Source: Opitutaceae bacterium
Lineage (GTDB): Bacteria > Verrucomicrobiota > Verrucomicrobiia > Opitutales > Opitutaceae
Length of the DNA: 9,816 bases
Direction: 5' to 3'
Assembly (NCBI GenBank): GCA_029979145.1
Contig: JAPOIC010000059.1
Location: forward strand, 1 to 9,816
This document shows, piece by piece, positions 1-7,230 of this stretch. A program made the position numbers and the translations under genes. Position 1 is the first letter of the stretch. Every line of letters begins with the position of its first letter. The notes below the pieces were generated by a model. The model had not been told where the DNA came from. It was given only the letters and a program-made list of their open reading frames with translations, and did no database searches.

Positions 1-1752
1 ATCTACCTCGTGAACGGCGACGTCGCGCAGCTGGCGCTGGCGAAACTCGCGATCCGGCGAATGCTGGATTACCCGGAATGGGACAGCTTCGTCGAGGGCG
101 GCCGGCAGATCCTGGGTTTGCAACGCGCGACCGAGGGCACCGTGGCGCTGTTGCAGGCCATCCAGTGCCTGGGCGATGCCATCTCGGACGCTGAGGTGGC
201 CGAGATTGAGGCCGCGATCCTCGCGAAAGGCGTGCCGGCCTGCTGGACGCCGGTCTACGGCATGAAATACCCGGACCGCGTGCAGGGTTGGGGGTGGAAT
301 CCGCGCAGCGAGGTCGACGAATTCCGTCACCTCGACCTGAAGCGCTGGCCGCTGATCCTCAATGCCACGAACCTGAAAATCATCCCCACCGCTTGCCTAG
401 GCATTGCGGCGTGTTGGTTTCACGGCCGGGTCGCCGAGGCGGAGGGCTGGCTGGAGCTGGCCCGTTCCAGTGCGAAGGCGTTTTCGACGATGTATGGCAG
501 CGACGGCTGTTACGACGAGGGCGTCAGCTATTGGGGCTATACGACGCTTTATCTCGCGCTGTTTGCCGACGTGCTTTGGCGCACGCTGGGAATCGATGAC
601 CGCAACCTGATCAATTATCCCGGCACCGTGCGCTACGCGCTCGGCAACACCATGCCGACCCGTGACAGCGGTCTCACGGTGGCGGACTTCACGCACATCA
701 AGGGCTACACCATGCCGAAGGTGAAGCCGGCGTTCGACATTGTGAACCACGGCGACTCCAACGGCGCGGTGGATGTATCCGTGGCGGCGTGGGTGGCGCG
801 CACACACCACGATCCCGTGGCGCAATACGTGGCGCGCGAGATCGGCGAGGTGAAACACCTGCAGGCGTTGATGTGGCATGATGCGCAGTTGCCCAAAGCC
901 GCGCCGGAAGCGGCGCTGCTCGATCACCGGCAGGCCAACGACATTGTCATTTCCCGCACGGGCTGGACGGCTGACGATACCGTCGTCGCCCTGCGGAGCG
1001 GCGGCCCGGGCAATCACGAACATGCCGACCGCAACAGCCTCCTGTTTAAGGCGCACGGCGAGCGGCTCCTGCACGACCCGTTCCGCGCGGCCTACATCAA
1101 CCAGCAGCCGCGCTGGCGACTGCGGCTGACGGAGGCGCACACGGCTGTGCTGATCGACGGGCAGGGGCATCAGTATCACGACGGCAGTGAAGGCACGAAC
1201 GCCTCGTGGGCTTTCGCCAAGGTGACCGACTACGCGACGGGCCCGGGCTGGATGCGCGTCACGAGTGACGCGACGGACGCCTATCAACTCGTGCTGCCGG
1301 AGGTCACGCGCGTCATCCGCACCGTGGTGTTTCTCAAACCCGAGGTCTTGATTGTCCGCGACATCGTCGAGGCCGGCCGACCGGTGCCGGTCGAGGCGCG
1401 CTTCCAAGTTTATCAAGAGGACGGCGGTGGCAGCGTGTCTGCGGCGGGGGCGCAGTTCACGATCACGCGGCCCGGCGCCACCTTGTTCGCCCGAGCGGCC
1501 GGGCAGGGCGTGGCCGTCGACACCGGCAAGCTGCCGCTGGCCGAGCAAGACGGCGTGCAACCTTTCGGCCGGGTCACCAGCGCTGCCGCTCTCAAGCATG
1601 ATTTCGTGACCGTTTGCGCCGCCGCCAAGAAAGGCACGGGGCATGGCGACATCGCCATCGCGCCGGCGGATGGCGGGTGGCGCGTCACGGGCACTCATGG
1701 CGGCCAACGCGTTGACGTGGTTTTGGCGGACGCGGTTGTCATCGGCGCCTGA
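1..1752 (+). CDS. Heparinase II/III family protein (polysaccharide lyase-like), 5' partial
   Basis: Probably an alginate-lyase-fold plus beta-sandwich polysaccharide lyase acting on an acidic polysaccharide by beta-elimination; the substrate cannot be read from sequence. The frame is open from base 1 and the residues before the first possible start (GTG at 10) already read like the helical domain, so the true start and any signal peptide lie upstream. Counting from that GTG, the N-terminal part is an alpha-helical toroid rich in W, A and L. Near residues 168-177 is YDEGVSYWGY, resembling the region that carries the catalytic Tyr in heparinase II relatives. The heparinase II/III C-terminal domain begins near residue 315 and holds NHEHADRNS (335-343), the conserved His-rich motif (H336, H338, D340), followed by a beta-rich region to the end. 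About 580 residues are visible; family members are often 600-750. It is followed after 21 bp by an isochorismatase-fold gene and then a sulfatase fragment, which suggests one operon. The family call is firm, the substrate is unknown. Confidence 0.88.
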   Translation: MYLVNGDVAQLALAKLAIRRMLDYPEWDSFVEGGRQILGLQRATEGTVALLQAIQCLGDAISDAEVAEIEAAILAKGVPACWTPVYGMKYPDRVQGWGWNPRSEVDEFRHLDLKRWPLILNATNLKIIPTACLGIAACWFHGRVAEAEGWLELARSSAKAFSTMYGSDGCYDEGVSYWGYTTLYLALFADVLWRTLGIDDRNLINYPGTVRYALGNTMPTRDSGLTVADFTHIKGYTMPKVKPAFDIVNHGDSNGAVDVSVAAWVARTHHDPVAQYVAREIGEVKHLQALMWHDAQLPKAAPEAALLDHRQANDIVISRTGWTADDTVVALRSGGPGNHEHADRNSLLFKAHGERLLHDPFRAAYINQQPRWRLRLTEAHTAVLIDGQGHQYHDGSEGTNASWAFAKVTDYATGPGWMRVTSDATDAYQLVLPEVTRVIRTVVFLKPEVLIVRDIVEAGRPVPVEARFQVYQEDGGGSVSAAGAQFTITRPGATLFARAAGQGVAVDTGKLPLAEQDGVQPFGRVTSAAALKHDFVTVCAAAKKGTGHGDIAIAPADGGWRVTGTHGGQRVDVVLADAVVIGA

Positions 1753-1773
1753 ACCTGTCAGCCCTTGCCTCCG

Positions 1774-2595
1774 ATGCATCCGGTCAAGCTCCGCACCCAC
1801 TACTACCAGCAGTTTGACGCCGACTATGCGCGCGATGTGCCGGGCGAGGGTTATGGCGGGTGGAAGACGGGTGAGGTGGAGCTTTCGCCGCAGCACACGG
1901 CGCTGGTGGTGATGCACGCGTGGGACTGCGGCGGGCTGGACGAGTATCCAGGTTGGCGGCGGGCGGTGGAGTATTATCCGCGGGCGGTGCAGATTGCGCG
2001 CGACGTGTTTCCGCCGATCCTCGATGCCGTGCGCGCCTCGACCATGCCGGTGTTTCACGTCGTCGGCTGGCACGATTATTACAAGCAGATGCCCGGATAC
2101 CAAAAGACCTTGGAAATAGCCGGTGCATCGCCCGAGTTTCCGCAGGTGGCGGCGGACGCGGTTTACGAAAAGCTGCAGCGCTTTCGCGAGCAGCACGTGT
2201 TTGTCGGCGACCGCAACCGGCCCGACGTGGAGGAGGGCCGGCAGCACATCAAATTCCTGCCCGCGGCCCAGCCCCGGGAGGATGAGCCGATCGCGGAGGA
2301 CAGCCACCAGTTGGCGGCGCTCTGCCGGGCGCACGGGATCAACCACCTCGTCTACATCGGCTTTGCGATCAATTGGTGCCTGTTGATGTCGCCCGGCGGC
2401 ATGGTGGAGCTGAGCCGTTACGGCGTGATCTGCTCGACCATCCGCGAGGCGGTCACGGCGGTGGAAAACAAGGAGACGGCCCGCGAGGAGCGCGAGAAGC
2501 AGCAGGCGCTGTGGCGCACGTCGATCAACTCCGGCTTCGTGTTCGACGCCGAAGGTTTTATCGCCGCGGCGAAGGCCATGCCCCGTCGGGGCTGA
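1774..2595 (+). CDS. Isochorismatase-fold cysteine hydrolase-like protein with atypical active site
   Basis: A 273-residue protein of the isochorismatase/nicotinamidase superfamily, predicted cytoplasmic; substrate unknown. The first core strand reads ALVVMHAWD (H48 and D51). In the family this strand normally ends in the catalytic Asp (as in LLVIDMQ), and here the aligned position is His48. K160, in QHIKFLP, fits the conserved Lys. C202, in GFAINWCLLMSPGG, fits the nucleophilic Cys and its oxyanion-loop context. The Lys-Cys spacing (42 residues) is normal for the family. An extra segment (about residues 60-155, containing HVVGWHDYYKQMPGY) makes it longer than the usual 180-220 aa. The chosen start is ATG 1774; an in-frame TTG at 1765 would add three residues. 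No clear Shine-Dalgarno sequence is visible. It lies 21 bp after the heparinase gene and just before the sulfatase fragment, so it is probably co-transcribed. It may be active on an amide of the degradation pathway or may have changed chemistry; this is inference. Confidence 0.82.
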   Translation: MHPVKLRTHYYQQFDADYARDVPGEGYGGWKTGEVELSPQHTALVVMHAWDCGGLDEYPGWRRAVEYYPRAVQIARDVFPPILDAVRASTMPVFHVVGWHDYYKQMPGYQKTLEIAGASPEFPQVAADAVYEKLQRFREQHVFVGDRNRPDVEEGRQHIKFLPAAQPREDEPIAEDSHQLAALCRAHGINHLVYIGFAINWCLLMSPGGMVELSRYGVICSTIREAVTAVENKETAREEREKQQALWRTSINSGFVFDAEGFIAAAKAMPRRG

Positions 2596-2625
2596 AGCGG
2601 CTGGTCAGGCGGGGGCGGGGCGTGC

Positions 2626-2982
2626 ATGCTCGCGCGCATGCCGCGACGTCCCCACATCATCCACCTGCTTTCTGACGAACACTGCGGCCTTGCGATGGGG
2701 CACGCCGGTGACGCCAACGTGCGCACGCCCCATATGGACCGGCTGGCCGCCGAGGGCGTGTCGTTCGGCCGCGCCTATGCGAATTGCCCCGTGTGCACGC
2801 CCTCGCGCGGCACGATTTTCTCCGGCAGGCACGCGCACGCCGGCCCGGTGCAGGGCTTCTTTGACGTGTTCAAGGCCACCGCGCCGAGCACCCCCACTAT
2901 TCCCACCAAGGGCAGCAGTGGCCAGAACCAGCTGAAGAAGGTTTCGCGGACGATTACCCAGTCGGTGCCGCCCGGGCCGTGA
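2626..2982 (+). pseudogene. Sulfatase (formylglycine type I), 3'-truncated fragment
   Basis: The N-terminal fifth of a type I sulfatase. HIIHLLSDEH (residues 10-19) is the first strand with the metal-binding acidic pair, followed by RTPHMDRLAAEGVSFGRAYAN (33-53) and CTPSRG (57-62), the CxPSR signature in which Cys57 is converted to the catalytic formylglycine. Sulfatase-like sequence continues to about GFFDVFKATAPSTPTI (77-92). After that the frame runs into sequence that is antisense to a membrane-protein gene and stops at 2982, giving 118 aa against the usual 450-550. The C-terminal catalytic His, Lys and metal ligands are all missing, so it cannot be active. ATG 2626 or ATG 2638 are both possible starts. 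It sits 30 bp after the isochorismatase-fold gene, as a third cistron of a polysaccharide-degradation cluster. The break lies at about 2896-2910. It is a real truncation or an assembly chimera. Confidence 0.85.
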
Positions 2983-3107
2983 AAGAGACCCTCGGGGTTC
3001 TTGCGCCAGTCGAGCCCGGTCATCGTGGCCGCCACGCCCAGGCTGATGATGCCGCTGAGCAACACCGCCCGAGCGAACGCCCGCGATGAAAAGCGGTTCG
3101 AACTCAT
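2775..3107 (-). CDS. Small two-helix membrane protein, 3' end apparently replaced
   Basis: I do not recognise the family. The product starts MSSNRFSSRAFARAV and has a hydrophobic helix at about residues 13-31 (AVLLSGIISLGVAATMTGL). A polar loop follows (DWRKNPEGLFHGPGGTDW, 33-50), probably outside the membrane if the basic N-terminus is inside. A second hydrophobic stretch starts at about 56 (TFFSWFWPLLPLVG, ending at 69). Its ATG overlaps the stop of the upstream propeller gene as ATGA (3104-3107), a typical translational coupling, so the start is well supported. From about residue 68 the frame is exactly antisense to the sulfatase fragment, including the antisense of the CTPSR region, and it stops with TAG at 2775. 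The last ~40 of the 110 residues are therefore not native coding sequence, and the gene has lost its natural end. It may still give an inserted small membrane protein. It is probably the last gene of the minus-strand propeller operon. Confidence 0.6.
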   Translation of the reverse strand: MSSNRFSSRAFARAVLLSGIISLGVAATMTGLDWRKNPEGLFHGPGGTDWVIVRETFFSWFWPLLPLVGIVGVLGAVALNTSKKPCTGPACACLPEKIVPREGVHTGQFA

Positions 3108-5035
3108 GCCCAGGTGACGGCGCGCACGCGCCACTCGCTCGCGAAGTAGAGGGTGCGGTCAAGGATCGGGCCGACGACGGAGAGTTCGCCGCCCGTAATC
3201 TCGGCGACGACCTCGGTCTCGACCGTGCCGGGTTTGATGCGGAAGACGACCTCGGTGGTCGCGCCATAGAGCGTGCCTTCGGTGTCGGCGCGGAGAATGT
3301 GGCCGGATTCGAACGGCAGGTTGCCGTAGTTTTCAGGCAGCGGAGCGGAGGCGACCACGCGGCGCGTTTTCGGATCCAGCAGGCAGAGTCGGCTTGGCGC
3401 GGGGGTGCACTCGTAGTGGGTCACGAGGCGCGGATTGCGGCCGGACAGGGCGTAGACCAAACCATCGCGCGCCTCGATCAGCGAGCAGACGTCGACCAGC
3501 TCAGCATCGCCGAAATCGCCGACGTAAGCCGCGGCGTTCTTGGCCGGGTCCCAGAGCGCGTAGCCGCCTTGCTGGAACTTGGCGGAGACGCCGGTGCCGG
3601 GCTCGCTGTTGAAGCCGACGAGGATCTGTTTCAGGTTCGGCAGCCAGAGCAAAACGAAGGGCGTGCGCGCGGGCATGATGCCGCGGGTGCTGCCGCGCGT
3701 GGCGTTGGCGGGGTCGAACCACGCGAGCGAGCCGTCGAGGAGCCCGTAGTCGGCGGCGGAGCCGACCCAAATCTTCCCACCCGCCTTTGCCGAGCCTTCA
3801 GCGGGCAGGTCTGGGACGACGATCATGCTGTGCGGCCGCGTGCTGAGGGTGTCGGCCGGGCCGACATCGATCGGATTCGCGCCGGGGCCGGTGCCGAAGC
3901 GGTAGGGCAGTTTCGGATCGTAGAGCGAGATGCGTGACGCGGGGTAGGAGCCGATGGCGAGTTTGCCGTCGTAGTTCACCATCGAGTAGGCCTCACCGCC
4001 GGAGACGCTGCATTGGCCGTGGTTGACCATGTTGCCGCCATCGAGGTGGCAGGAGAACAGGTGTTCCGGCAGCATGCTCGAACCATAGAGCTTGCCGTCG
4101 GGGCCGAGGTGGAGAGTCCACAAGTTGGTGCCGGCGCCCTCCCAATCCAAGTTGAGCGTGCGCGCGCGGCCGTCGGGGTAGTCGAGCCGCAGCTCGCGGA
4201 ATTGAAACGCCCCGTAGTCGGCGAAGGTCGCGATCGCGCCGTCCGGCAGCGACAATATGGTTTGATAGGCGTGTTTGTAGGTCGCGTGCACGCCGGCCAT
4301 TTGCGCGGGCAATTGGTCGACGGGCGTGGCGGCGCCATTGGCGAGCAGGAGCGGGCCCTCGTAGCTGTCGAGGTAGAGCCGTCCGTCCTCGCCCTTGAAG
4401 AATTCGTAGCGCTTGGGGTTGGTGGGCGGAGATTCGAGGATCGGGCCAATGGGCGTGCCGCGCCCGGTGGCGGGGTCGATGCTGAGCATGCGGTAGGTGG
4501 TCATCTTAACCTGGCCGCAGAGCGAGCCGTCGTCGGCCGCGAGGAGGTAGAGGTATTTGTCGACCGGGTCCATGCGACCGAAGCGCGTGAATTCGCCGGT
4601 GGTTGGATTGTAGCGCGTGAGCGAGCAGCCGGGGTAGGCGCCGATCCAGATCATGCCATCGGGCGTTTCCACGATCGACGTCGGGAAGGTGGCGAGCTCC
4701 GGATCGATGCGGCCGAGGTTTTCCAAGCCGCGCTCGTGGTGCGCCGGGTCGTAACGGTGAAGGTTGCCGTGCCACGCGGACCCGACCCAAAGGATGCCGG
4801 TGCGCAGGCTGCGCATGGCGGAGGTCGGCGCCTCGGCCCCGGGCGTGTTGGCGCCAAACTGCCGGCAGTGGCCGGTCTCGAGATCGATATCGAGCACGAA
4901 GGGCCCACCATTATTCTGGCCCATGGAGACCAGCAGGGACGGGCGTCCGTCGGCCAGACGGCCGGGGTGGACGCGCACCCAGTTGGCGGCTTTGACGGGG
5001 ATACCGAGGTCGCGGATCACGGATGAGGAGGACAT
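3104..5035 (-). CDS. Large beta-propeller-like protein, paralogue of the upstream gene, no signal peptide
   Basis: A 643-residue protein made of repeated beta-hairpin units of the kind 'G-x-hydrophobic-W-hydrophobic-G ... L-x-x-[FY]-D-P', as in NHL, Vgb and two-component-regulator propellers. Units are visible near residues 80-97 (GILWVGSAWHG), 126-143 (DGMIWIGAYPG), 170-188, 218-230, 265-280, 313-330 (DGKLYGSS), 356-374 (DGKLAIGSYP), 420-442 (GKIWVGSAADYG), 469-497, 524-554 and 587-603 (GTLYGATTEVVFRIKPG). About eleven units suggest more than one propeller, or one very large one. No catalytic motif is recognised. It is a close paralogue of the 680-aa gene upstream; over residues 6-60 (VIRDLGIPVKA to HCRQF) I count 38 of 55 identical positions by eye. 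The start is ATG 5035, because an in-frame TAA lies at 5048-5050, and so there is no room for the signal peptide its paralogue has. Its stop overlaps the next small membrane-protein gene by ATGA. Function unknown; ligand binding or enzymatic action on carbohydrate is only a guess from context. Confidence 0.78.
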   Translation of the reverse strand: MSSSSVIRDLGIPVKAANWVRVHPGRLADGRPSLLVSMGQNNGGPFVLDIDLETGHCRQFGANTPGAEAPTSAMRSLRTGILWVGSAWHGNLHRYDPAHHERGLENLGRIDPELATFPTSIVETPDGMIWIGAYPGCSLTRYNPTTGEFTRFGRMDPVDKYLYLLAADDGSLCGQVKMTTYRMLSIDPATGRGTPIGPILESPPTNPKRYEFFKGEDGRLYLDSYEGPLLLANGAATPVDQLPAQMAGVHATYKHAYQTILSLPDGAIATFADYGAFQFRELRLDYPDGRARTLNLDWEGAGTNLWTLHLGPDGKLYGSSMLPEHLFSCHLDGGNMVNHGQCSVSGGEAYSMVNYDGKLAIGSYPASRISLYDPKLPYRFGTGPGANPIDVGPADTLSTRPHSMIVVPDLPAEGSAKAGGKIWVGSAADYGLLDGSLAWFDPANATRGSTRGIMPARTPFVLLWLPNLKQILVGFNSEPGTGVSAKFQQGGYALWDPAKNAAAYVGDFGDAELVDVCSLIEARDGLVYALSGRNPRLVTHYECTPAPSRLCLLDPKTRRVVASAPLPENYGNLPFESGHILRADTEGTLYGATTEVVFRIKPGTVETEVVAEITGGELSVVGPILDRTLYFASEWRVRAVTWA

Positions 5036-5049
5036 GAAGAAAAGGAGTT

Positions 5050-5183
5050 AACCACGAATGGACACGAATTCACACGAATGGATTTCAAACCGATTTAGCC
5101 GCAGATGAACACAGATTATGACTCAGTTCCATTTAGGGATCGGAACCTCGGACATTCGTGTGAATTCGTGTCCATTCGTGGTT
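5050..5183. repeat. Perfect 31-bp inverted repeat with 72-bp spacer (dispersed CCACGAATGGACACGAAT type)
   Basis: The left arm is 5050-5080 (it starts AACCACGAATGGACACGAAT) and the right arm 5153-5183 is its exact reverse complement over all 31 bases. The match ends on both sides at 5049/5184 and 5081/5152. Each arm also contains the palindrome GAATTC. The element almost fills the 152-bp gap between the two propeller paralogues and begins 4 bp after the end of the upstream gene (5188). Similar arm sequences are common dispersed intergenic repeats in Verrucomicrobiota and related phyla (recalled knowledge, not searched). In RNA the arms could form a very stable long hairpin, which might act as a terminator or mRNA stabiliser for the 680-aa gene, or the unit could be a small non-autonomous mobile element. 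No target-site duplication is obvious. Confidence 0.93.
5094..5118. repeat. Second dispersed-repeat fragment (TTTAGCCGCAGATGAACACA type) inside the inverted-repeat spacer
   Basis: The stretch beginning TTTAGCCGCAGATGAACACA resembles another common verrucomicrobial intergenic repeat, usually seen as AGCCGCAGATGAACGCAGAT. It sits in the loop between the two 31-bp arms. It begins with the same TTTAGCC as the repeat fragment at 9791, so the two may be nested units of one repeat superfamily. The class assignment is from memory. Confidence 0.5.
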
Positions 5184-5187
5184 CAAA

Positions 5188-7230
5188 TCATGGCAGCTTG
5201 AGCACGCGCAGACGCCAGCCGGTCGCGAAGAACCATTCGCGGCCGACGATGGGGCCGACGACGTCGATGGCGTCGGGCGTGGAGTGCGTGAGCCACACCG
5301 GGTCTTCGCGCGGCGGGGGCGGCGGGGCGCCTTGCCAGACGCGCTCGACTTCGCAGGTGCCGGGTTTGACGCGGAAAAAACAGTAACCCGTCGCGCCGTA
5401 GACAACGCCCTCGGGGCCGACCTGCAGGGCGAAATGGCCGTGCCACGGGATCGGGCCGAAGTCTTCGGGCAGCCACGCATCGGCGATGACAGTTTTCTGC
5501 GCCGGATCGATCAACACGAGGCGCGGGCGGATGGGCTTCGCGCCGGCGGAAAGGATTTGGTCGCCGCGACCGAGGAGGGCGTAGACGCGGCCGTTGCCCG
5601 CGGGTGCGAAGGCTACGGGGTCAGCCAAGTCGGAAAGGCCAAGGTCACCGGTCCAGACGAGTTTGTCCTTCACCGGGTCCCAGAGCCCAAAGGCGCCGTG
5701 TTCGCGACCGACGGTTGCGCCGGTGCCAACCTCGATGCTCAGGCCGATGAGGATTTGTTTCAGCTCCGGCAGATAGAGCAGCGCTGACGGCGAAGTGTCG
5801 GGCAACAGGTCGCGGTGGCTGCGCGACTCGCCGGTGGCGGGGTTGAGCCAGACGAGCGTGCCGCCGTGCAGGCCGTAGTCGGGGGCGGAGCCCATCCAGA
5901 GCCGGGCGCCCGCGTGGGCCGCGTCGTCGGCGGACAGGTCGGGCGTGGTGATAAGGGCGTTGGGCCGGTAGCTCACGGCGTCGAGCCGGCCGAGGTCGCG
6001 CGGGTTGGCGTCGGGCTCGGTGCCGAAACGCACGGGGCGCGTCGGATCGAAAACTGAGATCTGCGAGCCGGGGTAGGACGCGAGGTAGAGTTTCCCGTCC
6101 AGCACAGCCATCGAGTAGGCCTGGCCGCCGGCGGTGGTGTGCGTGCCGAGATCCTCGATCACGCTGCCGTCGCGCTTGGCGTGAAAGAGGCGGTTGGGCA
6201 GGTAACTGGAGCCGTAGAGATCGCCGTGGGGGCCGACGCCGATGACGTGCAGGTTGTTGCCGCCGCCGACCCAGTCGAGGTGCAGGTCGCGCGGCGCGAT
6301 GGCCGGGTCTTCGTTGGTCAGGCGCAGGTGGCGCGGGGCGCCGGTGCCGTTGATGCCGGAGTCGACCAGCGTCGCGATCCAGCCGCCGGGCATGGGCTCC
6401 GGGCCTTGGTAGTTGTGCTGGTAAGTGGCGGCGATGCCTGGGCGCGGCGGCGGGGCGAAGTCGACGGGATGCGCGTCCATGCCTTCGAGGCGCAAGGTGC
6501 CCGTGTGCGACTGAAGGTAGAGCCGGTCGTCGGTGCCGCGGTAGAGCTTCAGGAATTGCGCGGGATCGGTCGGGTCGGTGATGGGCGGCGAGACCTCGCG
6601 GGATTGGCCGGTGGCGGGGTCGATCAGCACGACGCGCAGCCGATTCGATTTGATGTAGGCGGCGAGGGTGCCGTCGGCGCCGGCGACGGGGTAGAGGTAT
6701 TTGTCGTCAGTGACGATCCGGCCGAACTTCCGAAACCCGCCGGTGACAGGGTTGAACGACGTGAGGCTGGCGCCCGGGTAGGCGCCGATCCAGATGAGGC
6801 CGTCGGGCGTTTCGGTGATGCCGTTGCCAAAGGTCGCGCCGTCGTCCACGCGCCCGAGGTCCTCGATGCCGCGCTCCGGGTGGTTGGCGTCGAAGCGGTG
6901 CAGGTGTCCGTCCCACGCCGAGCAGATGTAGAGCACGCCGTCGCGCAGCGAGCGATAGGTGGCGGGGGAAAACGTCGAGCGCGTCGGGTCGGCGGCGTAG
7001 AATTGGGTGCAGTGGCCGGTCTCCAGGTCGACGTCGCTGACGAACAGGCCGCCGTTGTTCTGGCTCATGGTGGCGAGCAGCGACGCCCGGCCATCGGCGG
7101 TCGCGCCGGGGTGCAGGAGGGTCCAGCTGACGGCTTTGACGGGAATGCCGAGATCGCGAACGGTGGGAGGCATAGCAAGGAGGGCCGGGGGAAGAATCGC
7201 CGACAGCCAGAGCCAGGGACGGCAGCGCAT
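5188..7230 (-). CDS. Secreted large beta-propeller-like protein
   Basis: A 680-residue exported protein of unknown function. The start is ATG 7230: residues 1-19, MRCRPWLWLSAILPPALLA, form a signal peptide with a basic n-region, a hydrophobic core and an A-x-A-like end (LLA, then MPPTV), so it is probably periplasmic or secreted. Upstream in-frame starts would run into the divergent aminotransferase's 5' region, and ATG 7173 would delete the signal peptide. The mature protein begins VRDLGIPVKA and is built of repeated propeller-type hairpins, including GLIWIGAYPGASLTSFNP, GDLYGSSYLPNRLFHA, DGKLYLASYPGSQISVFDP, ARLWMGSAPDYGLHGGTL and GVVYGATGYCFFRVKPGT. These match the paralogue downstream nearly unit for unit. 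No lyase or hydrolase motif is recognised. It is the first gene of a minus-strand series with the paralogue and a small membrane protein, separated from the paralogue by a 31-bp inverted repeat. It is divergent from the DegT aminotransferase across 104 bp. No Shine-Dalgarno sequence is evident. Confidence 0.8.
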   Translation of the reverse strand: MRCRPWLWLSAILPPALLAMPPTVRDLGIPVKAVSWTLLHPGATADGRASLLATMSQNNGGLFVSDVDLETGHCTQFYAADPTRSTFSPATYRSLRDGVLYICSAWDGHLHRFDANHPERGIEDLGRVDDGATFGNGITETPDGLIWIGAYPGASLTSFNPVTGGFRKFGRIVTDDKYLYPVAGADGTLAAYIKSNRLRVVLIDPATGQSREVSPPITDPTDPAQFLKLYRGTDDRLYLQSHTGTLRLEGMDAHPVDFAPPPRPGIAATYQHNYQGPEPMPGGWIATLVDSGINGTGAPRHLRLTNEDPAIAPRDLHLDWVGGGNNLHVIGVGPHGDLYGSSYLPNRLFHAKRDGSVIEDLGTHTTAGGQAYSMAVLDGKLYLASYPGSQISVFDPTRPVRFGTEPDANPRDLGRLDAVSYRPNALITTPDLSADDAAHAGARLWMGSAPDYGLHGGTLVWLNPATGESRSHRDLLPDTSPSALLYLPELKQILIGLSIEVGTGATVGREHGAFGLWDPVKDKLVWTGDLGLSDLADPVAFAPAGNGRVYALLGRGDQILSAGAKPIRPRLVLIDPAQKTVIADAWLPEDFGPIPWHGHFALQVGPEGVVYGATGYCFFRVKPGTCEVERVWQGAPPPPPREDPVWLTHSTPDAIDVVGPIVGREWFFATGWRLRVLKLP

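Noticed and set aside
397..2346. A 649-codon open frame on the minus strand across the heparinase and isochorismatase genes
   Set aside because: It is antisense to two clearly recognised proteins, is rich in R, H, V and A without any domain, and is the expected result of strong GC bias at third codon positions.
4013..5026. A 337-codon open frame on the plus strand opposite the 643-aa propeller gene
   Set aside because: Antisense shadow. The opposite frame has a paralogue with conserved motifs, this one has none.
5040..5190. CRISPR array or IS-element terminal repeats
   Set aside because: There are only two arms, inverted rather than direct, without regular spacers, and the 72-bp interior cannot encode a transposase.
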